Shown here: piece after piece, positions 1-9,837 of the stretch
Position numbering within the stretch: the stretch's first letter is position 1
How the letters are laid out: every line of letters starts with the position of its first letter
Assembly: GCA_038747915.1 (NCBI GenBank)
Contig: JBCDJJ010000056.1
Coordinates: 1-24,047 of the forward strand
Source: JBCDAP01 sp038747915
GTDB lineage: Bacteria > Planctomycetota > Phycisphaerae > Phycisphaerales > UBA1924
Reading direction: 5' to 3'
DNA: 24,047 bases
Made by a program: the position numbers and the translations under genes
The notes under the pieces: generated by a model
Seen by the model: the letters and a program-made list of their open reading frames with translations, nothing else
Databases searched by the model: none
What the model was told of the DNA's origin: nothing

Positions 1-645
1 CAGCTGTGCATCCGGATCGAGCATCCGCAGCCCGAGGATCTGAGAGCCCACCGCGAGCTGCGTCTCACCGTCTTCGTTCACCTGCTGCGCGAGCGGGCGC
101 GGACGGGTCGTGTCCAGCTCCACAGCACCCGCGGTGTTGCGGAGTGAGCCGCGGATCTGTCCGAACACATCGGTGTACAGCGGCTGCTCGGCCGGCCGGC
201 TCACCGAACTCGCCGTGGCGCCCGCGCCGGCCATCAAGATGATCGGTTGACGATTGAACCCTTGCGTTTGGAAGGCCTGCGAGAACGCCAGCGACTGCTG
301 GAGTGCGCCGAGACTCGACACGCCACGCGTGGCGACCGCGGCCGAGCTCGACGATTGCGCGAGGAAGCTGAAGCTGTCGTTGGATCCGAGATCGCCCCGG
401 AAGTCATCCGTCGCGGAGTAGCCGATGTCGCCGCGGAACCCGCCGAGCCCGCCGACGTTTCCGGTGACGAAGGCGTTGCGGAAGGCCACCTCGTCGCGGA
501 ACTCGAACGAGTTGGCCTGCACCACATCGTTCACACCACCGCTGCCCACGCGGAGGTTGGCATCCAGCGCGTTCTGAGCGGCGGCGCCGACGGCCAGGCC
601 AGCACCGAGGAGGAGCGAGATCACCGATGGAGCGTGCGTCGTCAT
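1..645 (-). CDS. Secreted hypothetical protein, 3' part outside window
   Basis: An open frame starts at an ATG (643-645, minus strand) and runs off the left edge without a stop, so only the N-terminal 215 residues are visible. The N-terminus (MTTHAPSVISLLLGAGL...VGAAAQN) looks like a Sec signal peptide with cleavage near AAAQ. The mature part is rich in Gly, Ser, Asn and Phe, with phrases such as VTGNVGGLGGFRGDIGY, which suggests an extracellular or surface protein; I recognise no family. It follows the sigma/anti-sigma pair on the same strand after 133 bp, so it may be a target or co-transcribed member of that cassette (inference). A GGAGAC stretch upstream of the ATG is a weak ribosome binding site. 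The start is supported by the signal peptide. Confidence 0.72.
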   Translation of the reverse strand, partial: MTTHAPSVISLLLGAGLAVGAAAQNALDANLRVGSGGVNDVVQANSFEFRDEVAFRNAFVTGNVGGLGGFRGDIGYSATDDFRGDLGSNDSFSFLAQSSSSAAVATRGVSSLGALQQSLAFSQAFQTQGFNRQPIILMAGAGATASSVSRPAEQPLYTDVFGQIRGSLRNTAGAVELDTTRPRPLAQQVNEDGETQLAVGSQILGLRMLDPDAQL

Positions 646-778
646 GGGTCGGGTCTCCACGAGGCGTTGTAATGCCTCAGAATGGTATGGAGCCCGAGAT
701 CGGCGGCTGCACCGATGGTCTGGAGTCAGAGCCGAAGAATCTGTGTCGCCCCCGGCTGTGAGGAGCTGGGGCGGCGGC
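646..778. other. Intergenic gap with small hairpin
   Basis: This 133-bp gap separates the anti-sigma gene from the secreted-protein gene, both on the minus strand. A short inverted repeat, GAGGC at 661-665 and GCCTC at 674-678 with an 8-nt loop, lies just upstream of the secreted-protein start. I see no clear promoter. Confidence 0.3.
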
Positions 779-1756
779 TCAGACCTCGACCGCAGTGGTC
801 ATCGGGGCACCGAAGGCCTCGCCGGTGTGGCGGAGCTTCTCCTCGTTGGGGGCCACGAGGTAGTAGATGAACCCGCTGTCCTTCCAGATGAGGATCTTGC
901 TGCGTGTCGGGTCGTTGCAGTGCCCCGCGGTCTGATAGGTGCCCTGCACGGGGCACAGGCCGCCGGTGACCATCACGCAGTCGCCCGACTCGAAGCCCGG
1001 CAGGCAGTCCTTGCCATCGTCGCGCTGAATGAACAGGCTGAGCTTGGGCAGCGAGTCATCGTGGAGCGGGACGTACACCAGGTGGGCCGACGGACCATCT
1101 CCCGGGATACCGCACCGGCCAAGTCCTGCGAACGCGTAGCCCCGCTCAGCGACCGCTGCGGGCAGGGCATCGATCGCAAAGGACGGTTGACGCCCGAACA
1201 GTTGGCGGAACTCAGCAACCGCCTCGTCCCACGTCTGCACGTGCATTTTGCGTGAGAACGCCTGATCGTCCACGCTGCACCGCTCGTGCTCACCCGTGGC
1301 AATCGACACCACGCCGGCCAGCATGTCGTGATCCACCGTCGCGGCGCTGCGGAACCCAAGCACCACCACGGTCCCCGCGATCAGGAGTGTCGCTGCGATC
1401 GCCGAAATCCCGCGGATACCGGTCCAGAATGAACGTGATCGTGTGTCACCGAGCGGAGACTCAACAGCCGCGGGCGCATCCTCATGGGAGTGATCGAAGC
1501 CATCGGCCGATGCATCGTGCTCGGCCGCCATCGCAGCCACCAGGCGCTCGCGCAGCCCCGCGGGCGCACCCACCGGGCCCATCACCCGGCCGACCGACTC
1601 GCGGAGCGAACGTTCGAACCGTACGCGCTCGTCGGTCTGTTCGACCTCCGGGGGCGGCGTGCCGAACTCCCCATCAGCGAAGGCGCGGAGCGCCTCGGCG
1701 CTGGTCCGAGGCTCGACAGACCCGTCCGTGGGCTGGTTGAAACGATCCTGATCCAT
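779..1756 (-). CDS. Transmembrane anti-sigma factor, Cys-rich outer domain
   Basis: This protein probably holds the adjacent ECF sigma factor inactive at the inner membrane. With the ATG at 1754-1756 it has 325 residues. The N-terminal segment (LRAFADGEFGTPPPEVEQ, about 23-40, followed by an ERSLRESV helix) resembles the N-terminal helical region of planctomycete anti-sigma factors, but the HxxxCxxC zinc motif of ZAS proteins is absent. A single membrane helix lies at about 116-136. The C-terminal ~190 residues should be periplasmic and hold six cysteines, including the cluster KDC...GDC...GLC...GHC, which suggests disulfides or redox sensing (inference). It lies 76 bp downstream of the sigma gene on the same strand. 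A GTG at 1813 would add 19 residues of little resemblance to the family, so I prefer the ATG. Confidence 0.75.
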   Translation of the reverse strand: MDQDRFNQPTDGSVEPRTSAEALRAFADGEFGTPPPEVEQTDERVRFERSLRESVGRVMGPVGAPAGLRERLVAAMAAEHDASADGFDHSHEDAPAAVESPLGDTRSRSFWTGIRGISAIAATLLIAGTVVVLGFRSAATVDHDMLAGVVSIATGEHERCSVDDQAFSRKMHVQTWDEAVAEFRQLFGRQPSFAIDALPAAVAERGYAFAGLGRCGIPGDGPSAHLVYVPLHDDSLPKLSLFIQRDDGKDCLPGFESGDCVMVTGGLCPVQGTYQTAGHCNDPTRSKILIWKDSGFIYYLVAPNEEKLRHTGEAFGAPMTTAVEV

Positions 1757-1832
1757 CGGTGCGCGATTCCGTACTACGTGTGCAAGGACACCGCTCAAAG
1801 CCCGGAAATCCACCTGCCCGGGCGCGGCCGCA

Positions 1833-2378
1833 TTACGGGTTCCAACCCAGTTCTGCGGTCATTTCTTCCAGTGCATCAGCAAGAGTTTTTCGTACACGGT
1901 GCAACCGACTCATGACCGTACCAATCGGTATATCCATCACCAGTGCGATTTCTCGGTACTTCATCCCCTCCACACCCCAGAGCAGCAGGATCTCCCGCTG
2001 ATCGGTGGGCAGTTCGTCGATCGCCTTCTTGAGTCGCCCGTCCACGTGCTCCCAGTCGAGCGAGGCCAGATCCCACGCCGGTGGCGGTTCATCCGCAGCC
2101 CGGGCCGACTCGTCGGCCTCGAAGAACTCTTCCACCGCGACCGGGCCGCGCTTCTCCCGCTTCTTGCGGCTGTAGAACGTGTTGTGCAGGATCGTGAACA
2201 GCCACGACCGCATGCCCCCGCCCTTCTCCTCGAAGCCGCCGGACGAGCGGATCGCCTTGAGATACGTCTCCTGCACCAGGTCTTGGGCTTCATCGGGGTG
2301 CCGCGCGAGCTGCATCGCCATCCGGTAGACCGCGTCCATGTGCTCGAGTGCGAGTTGTTCGAAGGCGGCTCGCTCCAC
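1833..2378 (-). CDS. ECF-type RNA polymerase sigma factor
   Basis: An alternative sigma-70 family factor of 181 residues that directs RNA polymerase to a stress or envelope regulon. Region sigma-2 spans about 6-75, with the DLVQETYLKA motif at 33-42 and RSWLFTILHNTF at 57-68. A linker rich in Glu, Ala and Pro follows. Region sigma-4 spans about 113-168, with the helix-turn-helix YREIALVMDIPIGTVMSRLH. I chose the GTG at 2376-2378 because GGGAG sits 5 nt upstream and sigma-2 begins right after it. The frame stays open further upstream to a TTG at 2573, but that extension is Arg/Pro-rich and unlike sigma N-termini. The anti-sigma gene follows after 76 bp, the usual arrangement for ECF pairs. The signal it responds to cannot be read from the sequence. 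Confidence 0.88.
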   Translation of the reverse strand: MERAAFEQLALEHMDAVYRMAMQLARHPDEAQDLVQETYLKAIRSSGGFEEKGGGMRSWLFTILHNTFYSRKKREKRGPVAVEEFFEADESARAADEPPPAWDLASLDWEHVDGRLKKAIDELPTDQREILLLWGVEGMKYREIALVMDIPIGTVMSRLHRVRKTLADALEEMTAELGWNP

Positions 2379-2403
2379 AAACGCTCCCAGATCGGCAACG
2401 GAC

Positions 2404-2646
2404 TCAGGACTGTACCACCACACAGGAACGAGGCTGTGTTTTCGGGACCTGTGTGGCGGACTCTCTGCGCATGCTGCACGGCTCGGGGCCGCCGGCACCG
2501 GTGTTCGGTCGTCGCGGACATGACATCCGCGCCGGATGGGCACCGGCTTCCCAGCTCTGAGTATGAGCAGCAATCGAAGGCTTTCTCGATGCGGCGCGCG
2601 CCGCGGCGGGGATCACCATCAGGGTGAACAAGGCCTCTTCAACCAT
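2404..2646 (-). CDS. Possible small upstream ORF of the sigma operon
   Basis: An 80-residue frame from the ATG at 2644-2646 has one of the strongest Shine-Dalgarno sequences in the window, AGAGGAGGT ending 8 nt before the start. It ends 25 bp before the sigma start. The product begins MVEEALFTLMVIPAAARAA, then becomes Ser/Arg/Pro-rich with no domain I recognise. It could be a leader peptide coupled to sigma translation, a small unknown protein, or a decayed remnant. The codon pattern is not clearly coding, so the call rests mainly on the ribosome binding site and the position. Confidence 0.35.
   Translation of the reverse strand: MVEEALFTLMVIPAAARAASRKPSIAAHTQSWEAGAHPARMSCPRRPNTGAGGPEPCSMRRESATQVPKTQPRSCVVVQS
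2418..2456 (-). promoter_or_regulatory. 9-bp inverted repeat upstream of sigma gene
   Basis: CCACACAGG (2418-2426) and CCTGTGTGG (2448-2456) form a perfect inverted repeat with a 21-nt centre, 40 bp upstream of the proposed sigma start. It could be an mRNA stem in the leader or an operator. Its role is unknown. Confidence 0.35.
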
Positions 2647-2801
2647 CGCGGCCGACCTCCTCTTTGGGAACAACCGTGTCGCCGAACGCGTTCGCCCCAA
2701 CAATCAGTCGGTGGGTGACGCGGGGGTCGGATGACCGTCCCAACCTGCTATGTTTCAGAGTCAGGCTAAAGGCCTCTTGCCGTCAAAAGGATCCCCACAC
2801 G
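2647..2801. promoter_or_regulatory. Divergent promoter region
   Basis: This 155-bp gap lies between the start of the sigma-operon leader (minus strand) and the lipoprotein start (plus strand), so promoters for both must lie here or just inside the flanking ORFs. I cannot pick out a convincing -35/-10 pair in either direction. Confidence 0.4.
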
Positions 2802-3371
2802 ATGAGAACGCGAACGCCCGTCGTTTCAGCCGTCGCCGCCTTGATCCCTTGCTCACTCTTTGTGGGGGCCTGCGCGAGCACTCAGAACAGCCAGAGCGCT
2901 CGTGATCGCGCCACGGTCACCGAGGCCGATGTACTTGCTGCCCAGCAGGAGTGGGGGCAGGGAATCGTCGATATCTCCCGGGTGCATGGCACCGGCGGAG
3001 ACTTCCGGGCCCGCGCCACCCGTCACATCAACGCGCTGTACGCCTACGGCGACACCGATGTCATGTTCAAGCCGACGCTCGCCGCGGAAGACCAGTTCCG
3101 CGAGTCCTTCGATGAGGCGCTCGCGTACTTCATCGGGCGTGCCGGCACCGAGGACACTGGTTTCGCGATTAAGGGCTGGACGAATGTCCGTTGGGAGAAC
3201 AACGGCATCTACACCGATCGTGATTCGGCGATGGCGATGGGAAACTACTTCTTCACCGGCGCCGATGGTTCTGTGACCAAGGTCGAGTACACCTTCGGCT
3301 ACGTCGTGGACCCAAGCGGCAACCTGAAGATCAATCTGCACCATTCCTCACTGCCGTACACCCCTCAGTGA
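2802..3371 (+). CDS. Lipoprotein with SnoaL/NTF2-like C-terminal domain
   Basis: A 189-residue predicted lipoprotein. The N-terminus MRTRTPVVSAVAALIPCSLF is followed by VGAC, a lipobox with the modified cysteine at 24. The rest (about 36-187) looks like a small alpha+beta domain of the SnoaL/DUF4440 (NTF2-like) type. Recognisable stretches are QQEWGQGIVDI, AAEDQFRESFDEALAYFIG, AMGNYFFTGADG and the C-terminal INLHHSSLPY. From memory, proteins with this ending are sometimes annotated as phosphoribosyl-AMP cyclohydrolase, but I see no HisI metal-binding cysteines, so I do not transfer that function. The start is the ATG with AAAGGA about 10 nt upstream. An open frame extends upstream but lacks signal-peptide character. 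It is divergent to the sigma cassette. The substrate is unknown. Confidence 0.75.
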   Translation: MRTRTPVVSAVAALIPCSLFVGACASTQNSQSARDRATVTEADVLAAQQEWGQGIVDISRVHGTGGDFRARATRHINALYAYGDTDVMFKPTLAAEDQFRESFDEALAYFIGRAGTEDTGFAIKGWTNVRWENNGIYTDRDSAMAMGNYFFTGADGSVTKVEYTFGYVVDPSGNLKINLHHSSLPYTPQ

Positions 3372-3417
3372 TCGAGCGGCGATCGTTTCGCTCTTCCTGA
3401 TGAACAACTGTGTGTAT

Positions 3418-3474
3418 CACTGGCGGCTTGTCCGCCAGTGCTTTGGTGTGCCGATGTCCGCACTGGTGGGCAAG
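3418..3474 (+). repeat. Dispersed palindromic repeat, copy A
   Basis: A first perfect hairpin, CACTGGCGG (3418-3426) and CCGCCAGTG (3432-3440) with a CTTGT loop, is followed by a 20-nt spacer and then CACTGGTGGGCAAG (3461-3474). The latter matches the left part of the second hairpin in the copy at 23984-24047. The right half of hairpin 2 has decayed here. It lies between two converging genes. Confidence 0.8.
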
Positions 3475-3506
3475 TGTTCCATGAAGGGATATGTCTCTTC
3501 AACACT
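3473..3506. terminator. Stem-loop, possible bidirectional terminator
   Basis: AGTGTT (3473-3478) pairs with AACACT (3501-3506), and GAAG (3483-3486) with CTTC (3497-3500), leaving a 4-nt bulge and a 10-nt loop. It sits between two converging genes. There is no U-tract, so intrinsic termination is unproven. Confidence 0.35.
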
Positions 3507-3620
3507 GTCAAGCATGTCTATGCACTGCACAGCAAGCGACCGGTGGCACCCGCTCGTGCAGCGCTCGTGGTGTCATCTATCGGCCTTTGAGTTCCGGCCC
3601 GGCACGGGCTGGAACGCTTG

Positions 3621-6590
3621 TTATTGCTTGTACCGCCGCTGCGCGCGGCGTTTGGCGGCGAGGAGTCCGGAGATTCCGTCTTCGCTCTCTTCAATGTCCG
3701 AGTTCACCGGCGTCGCGCCAGGTTCGGCAGGCGCGGGCTCGATCTTTGATGTCGGCGCCGGTATCGGTTCGATCGGTGCCGACGCGCTCGGGGCGCGTCG
3801 CGCCTGCTCGCTCGCCCGTGTCGCCTTCTTGGCGCGCACGCTCGCGAGCGTGGCCGCCGCTGCCTCGGCCCGTTCTACCGCTTGATCCGCGAACGCTGCA
3901 GCGGTCTCTCGCGTGAGCCACCGGTCCCACGCCACGCGACGTGTCGCCACGTCCGCGATCAGCAGCACCACCGCCCACCCGAGCAGCACCGGCCATAACG
4001 GCTGCAGCGCCACTGCCGGCGGCAGTTCGCCCCGCTCGAAGAGTGTCTCCGCCGATGCGTCGTCCAGATCCAGCACGCGCCCACCCGTTCGCGCGGCGAG
4101 CTGCGTCAACGCGCCCTCGTCGGACGTGAGATCCCGGTACTCCGGGCTGAGCGGCCGACTCGCGCCGCCCACCTTCGCCGCGAGCGTCTCGCCCGCGCGG
4201 CTCGGCGTTGAGACCACCACGTAGTTGCCCTGCTCGCTCGCGTCGATCGAGGCGGTGTATGTCCCGGGCCCATCCTGCTCGAGCTCGAGGTCCACCCGCT
4301 CGCCGCTCGGCGTGTACACCGACGTCGGCACGCGCAGCAGATCGAGCGGGCGGCCCTGACGATCCGATGCGTCGAGCCGCACCGTCAAACGGTCACCGCG
4401 CACCTCGGAGGTCAGCTCCAGGTCGGTGTCATCGGTCGGCCGCGCGACCGAGTCCGCGATCGCGCGCCACATGCTGTCGTACCCGGGCCAGTCGATCCAC
4501 GCATTCGACCACGTCGAGGCATCGCTCGTCCACGCCGCCGCCCGTCCGCGACCAACGAACCAGTGAGCCAGCACCGGCTCGCCGTCCGGCGTGCGGATCG
4601 GCGTCGTTACCTTGGCCTCTCCCTTGTCCTGCGTCAGCACGAGCCCGCCGAGTGGCGGTCGTGGCTGCCGGTCGATCCCGCCGAGCAGGGCCGAGGGTTC
4701 GCCCGTGAGCGCCGGCGTGAACACCCCCTCGCGGATCATCGCCTTTCGCACCACGCGGATCTCCTTGATGAAGATCCGTGGCAGCTGCGTCGGGTCGACC
4801 ACGTCGTAGTATTCGCCGCCGCCCGCGGTCGCGATCTGGAGCAGCGTCCCTCGGTCCGCCCCATCGCCCACCGCGATCGTCGAGACCGTGATGTCGTTGG
4901 CCAGCAGGTTCTCGGCGATGGTCACGCCCTCCTGCGGCATGCCCTGACTCTGCCCGTCGCTCAGCACGATCACGTGCTTCACCGCTGCCTCGACGCCCGC
5001 TAGCTCACGCCCCGCGAGCGCGAGCGCCGGATACATATTCGTACCGCCGCCCGCGCCGATCCGGCGCACACGCTCGGCGCTCTGCAGGGCATCGCCATTC
5101 GGCCCGAGCGGGATCACCCGGTCGGTCCCCGAGTCGAAGGCCAGCACCATCACCAGATCGGTCGGGTCGAGCGTCTCGATCGCCAGCGCCGTCGACTCGT
5201 TGGCCAGCTCCTGCTGACTCCGCGCGCCGCCCATCACGCTGCTGCCCATCGAGCCCGACTTATCGATCACGAACGCGATCGCCGCCTGCGGGATGATCAG
5301 CTCCTCGGGCAGGTCCATCTCGATGGGCAGCACCTCTTCGAGCGGCGTGTTGTTCCACCCGCCTGCGCCGAAGCTGTCGTACCCGCCCACCATCACGAGC
5401 CCCCCGCCGAGCGTGCGCACGTACTCCGCGATCGTGGTCTGCCGCGCGCGCGGCACCTCGTCCGCCGCCACGTTCTCCAGGATCACTAGGTCGTAGCTCT
5501 GAAGCGTGAGCAGGTCCTGCGGCAGCGCCGACGGTGGGATGATGTCGAGTGTGCGACCCGCGCGGCGAAGCGACGCCGCGAGCGGGCCCGACGTGCCATG
5601 ACCCACGCCATCAACCAGCAGCGTGCGCCCCACACCCGGCGTCACCGTGAACGCCTCGCCTCGGTTGTTCACCGCGATCCGATCATCGACCTCGCCCTCC
5701 GGCACAAAGATCGCCTCGATCTTGTGTACCGCACCCGTGTCGAGCTCGAGCGGCACCGTGATGAGGTTGCTCCCCTCGACAAGACGCACCGGCAGGCCCG
5801 TCGCCTCGCTCGGATCCAGATCGATCGCCCGCCCGCGGTACCGCAGCTCGAGCCGGCCCACCGCCGGTCCCGTCGCGCGAAGCTGCACACGCAGATCGAC
5901 CGTCGATTCCTCCTGCGCGCGCGGTGGTAGGTCCACCGCCTCCACCAGCACCTCGCCGCTCACGTCGTACCGAAGCGGCACCACGTCCACGGGCACACCC
6001 GCGGCAGCAAGCTGCTCGGCAATCTCGCGCGACCCCGCGCCTGTCTCGTTGCCATCGGAGATCACGAGCAGCCGCTGACGCGCCGAGGGCGGCAGCAGCG
6101 CCTGCGCCGACTGCAGCGCGCTCGCGAGATCACTCCCCGCCCGCGGCGCCACATCGAGCGAGAGCGGGCCGAGCACCCCCGCTGTTGGCGAGAGCGCCGC
6201 GAACGAGTCCGCGTCGAACAGCACCACGCCCAGCGCATCGCCGCCCTGCCGCGTCTGCGCAGCGGTCTCGAGGAACCGATGCACCGCTGTCTCGTAGGGC
6301 ACCGATTCGCCCGCCTCGTCACCGCCGAGCGAGCCGAACCGCGCCGCGAGCTGACGCGCCGAGTCCGACACGTCCACGATCGCCACCACCACGATCCGGT
6401 CGCTCTCGCGCACCCCCGCGGCACCGGCCAGCATCGACGCCAGCACGAGCAGCAATGCTGTGCGCACCAGCACCGCGCTCCACGCCCGAACCCGTGACAT
6501 CGAGATGAACGAACGCACCCCCAGCACGCCGAGCGGCACCGCCAGGCACGCCACCGCGAGCCACCAGGGTTGGGCGAAGGTCAGACCCAC
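3621..6590 (-). CDS. Double-VWA, GATase-like membrane protein
   Basis: A 989-residue membrane protein of the BatA/YegN-like VWA class. Two N-terminal membrane helices (about 7-24 and 38-58) lead into a first von Willebrand A domain (about 66-205) with MIDAS residues D73, S75 and S77 and D179. A beta-rich segment is followed by a class I glutamine-amidotransferase-like fold (about 322-435; no catalytic triad confirmed). A second VWA domain (about 436-612) has D443, S445, S447, T517 and D545. A third membrane helix lies at about 863-882, and the ~105-residue tail is Ala/Glu/Lys-rich. The MIDAS motifs imply divalent-metal-dependent protein binding outside the membrane. The start is GTG. It lies 33 bp downstream of the Q-rich membrane protein, so the two are probably co-transcribed. 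In related clusters these proteins act with a MoxR ATPase and a DUF58 protein; neither is in the window. The exact role is unknown. Confidence 0.9.
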   Translation of the reverse strand: MGLTFAQPWWLAVACLAVPLGVLGVRSFISMSRVRAWSAVLVRTALLLVLASMLAGAAGVRESDRIVVVAIVDVSDSARQLAARFGSLGGDEAGESVPYETAVHRFLETAAQTRQGGDALGVVLFDADSFAALSPTAGVLGPLSLDVAPRAGSDLASALQSAQALLPPSARQRLLVISDGNETGAGSREIAEQLAAAGVPVDVVPLRYDVSGEVLVEAVDLPPRAQEESTVDLRVQLRATGPAVGRLELRYRGRAIDLDPSEATGLPVRLVEGSNLITVPLELDTGAVHKIEAIFVPEGEVDDRIAVNNRGEAFTVTPGVGRTLLVDGVGHGTSGPLAASLRRAGRTLDIIPPSALPQDLLTLQSYDLVILENVAADEVPRARQTTIAEYVRTLGGGLVMVGGYDSFGAGGWNNTPLEEVLPIEMDLPEELIIPQAAIAFVIDKSGSMGSSVMGGARSQQELANESTALAIETLDPTDLVMVLAFDSGTDRVIPLGPNGDALQSAERVRRIGAGGGTNMYPALALAGRELAGVEAAVKHVIVLSDGQSQGMPQEGVTIAENLLANDITVSTIAVGDGADRGTLLQIATAGGGEYYDVVDPTQLPRIFIKEIRVVRKAMIREGVFTPALTGEPSALLGGIDRQPRPPLGGLVLTQDKGEAKVTTPIRTPDGEPVLAHWFVGRGRAAAWTSDASTWSNAWIDWPGYDSMWRAIADSVARPTDDTDLELTSEVRGDRLTVRLDASDRQGRPLDLLRVPTSVYTPSGERVDLELEQDGPGTYTASIDASEQGNYVVVSTPSRAGETLAAKVGGASRPLSPEYRDLTSDEGALTQLAARTGGRVLDLDDASAETLFERGELPPAVALQPLWPVLLGWAVVLLIADVATRRVAWDRWLTRETAAAFADQAVERAEAAAATLASVRAKKATRASEQARRAPSASAPIEPIPAPTSKIEPAPAEPGATPVNSDIEESEDGISGLLAAKRRAQRRYKQ

Positions 6591-6623
6591 GCCGCGAGCT
6601 TACGAGCCGGCGCCACGCCCGGC

Positions 6624-8777
<2,154 letters not shown>

Positions 8778-8890
8778 AACGAATAGTACGGCTCAACATG
8801 AGGTTGGGTGCATGCGCTGCCGCCGGTTGCCAGGTGTCGCCCGCGGTACGCTCGCGTCACCCGCCGAGAGGTCACAAGAGGAGCAAAACC

Positions 8891-9400
8891 ATGAACTTGC
8901 CGCAGTCCGCCGCCTCCCAGGGACGCTTCGTCGTCAACATGGCGACCTCGTTCGTCGACGACATCCCCGCAGACCGCTTCGGCGTGATGCCCGATGGAAT
9001 CACCACCAACCACCCCGCCTTCCTCCTGGCGCACCTCAACATCTACCCCGACAAAGCGGTGTTGCCGCTGATCGGCAAAGCGGATCTCGCCCAGCCCTTC
9101 GAGAAGTGGGACGCTGTCGCCGCCCCGGGCAAAGACTGCGTCAACGACCCAGATGGCTCGGTCTACGGCACCAAGGACGATATCGTCGCCGCTTTTCGAG
9201 ACCGCATGCTGACTGCAGCGGATGCCGTCGAGATCACCGACCCCGTGATCTTCGAGCACCAAAACCCCAACGAGGCCGTCCGGGCCCGATTCCCTACCAT
9301 CGGCGCGGTCATCGGATTCCTCATGGGCCCGCACGCGACCTTTCATCTCGGTCAGCTTAGCGCCTACCGACGGTGCATCGGGATGGCCCCCGCGTTCTGA
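8891..9400 (+). CDS. DinB-like protein
   Basis: A 169-residue protein of the DinB/YfiT-like four-helix-bundle superfamily, whose members bind a divalent metal through three histidines and often act as thiol-dependent transferases or in stress and detoxification. Candidate ligands are H48 in HPAFLLAHLN (H41 also nearby) and H148 and H152 in GPHATFHLGQLSAYRR, the typical HxxxHxGQ pattern near the C-terminus. There is no signal peptide, so it is cytoplasmic. The start ATG has AGAGGAG 8 nt upstream, which rules out the longer upstream frame. It is divergent from the Q-rich membrane gene and converges with the small ORF that ends 20 bp further on. The substrate cannot be inferred from the sequence. 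Confidence 0.83.
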   Translation: MNLPQSAASQGRFVVNMATSFVDDIPADRFGVMPDGITTNHPAFLLAHLNIYPDKAVLPLIGKADLAQPFEKWDAVAAPGKDCVNDPDGSVYGTKDDIVAAFRDRMLTAADAVEITDPVIFEHQNPNEAVRARFPTIGAVIGFLMGPHATFHLGQLSAYRRCIGMAPAF

Positions 9401-9420
9401 ACGCTGGTGCGAACTCTCCC

Positions 9421-9669
9421 TCACGCAGCCGAGGGGAAGAAGTCATCCCCATCGCCCCGGGGCCTTGAGATCACGGTGTTCACCTCGTCCGCCAGGGCCC
9501 GAATCTCCGAGTCGGCGAAGCGCAGCGAGCGCACCACCTCGTCCTCGAGCTGATCCTGATCGGCGGACGCGGGGCCACCATGCACACCGCCAACCGGGAA
9601 ACGCAGCACGTCCCGATCGCTCAAGAGCAGATCGCGGCTGCCCGAGTTTCTGAACGTCGACCCATCCAT
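9421..9669 (-). CDS. Small hypothetical protein
   Basis: An 82-residue frame with an ATG at 9667-9669 preceded by GAGGTG at a good distance, and third codon positions that are mostly G or C, like real genes here. The product is hydrophilic and acidic in its second half (DQLEDEVVRSLRFADSEIRA, probably one long helix). It has no membrane segment or signal peptide, and I recognise no family. An in-frame GTG two codons upstream is a possible alternative start. It converges with the DinB-like gene and lies downstream of plsY on the same strand after a 168-bp gap containing two hairpins, so it may have its own promoter. Confidence 0.55.
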   Translation of the reverse strand: MDGSTFRNSGSRDLLLSDRDVLRFPVGGVHGGPASADQDQLEDEVVRSLRFADSEIRALADEVNTVISRPRGDGDDFFPSAA

Positions 9670-9695
9670 GGGCACACCTCGCTAATGACGCGACA

Positions 9696-9758
9696 AGGAG
9701 CGTCGTGCTCCTCGGTACGCGAACCATCGGATACGCGTGCGGCGGGGTTCACCCCGCC
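9696..9758 (-). terminator. Two GC-rich hairpins downstream of plsY
   Basis: GGCGGGGT (9741-9748) pairs with ACCCCGCC (9751-9758), and AGGAGC (9696-9701) pairs with GCTCCT (9707-9712). Both lie between the plsY stop and the small downstream ORF. The first is very stable. Neither is followed by a U-rich run, so factor-dependent termination or RNA stability roles are as likely. Confidence 0.4.
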
Positions 9759-9837
9759 CGCCATGGATCTCGTGCTACCAGGTCGCACAGACCGTCTGCC
9801 CGGTGGTTCTCGGCACCCCGTGCGCACCACGGCGCGG

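Larger units (their letters stand above)
3372..3620. other. Convergent intergenic gap with repeat and hairpins
   Basis: This 249-bp gap separates the converging 3' ends of the lipoprotein and VWA genes. It holds dispersed-repeat copy A (3418-3474) and a second stem-loop (3473-3506). I see nothing clear in 3507-3620. Confidence 0.6.

Noticed and set aside
2379..2573. N-terminal extension of the sigma factor from a TTG start
   Set aside because: Arg/Pro/Ser-rich, not sigma-like, and a GTG with a good Shine-Dalgarno sequence lies where region 2 begins.
2802..3371. Annotation of the lipoprotein as phosphoribosyl-AMP cyclohydrolase
   Set aside because: No HisI metal-binding cysteines are visible and the protein has a lipobox; the NTF2/SnoaL-like pattern fits better.
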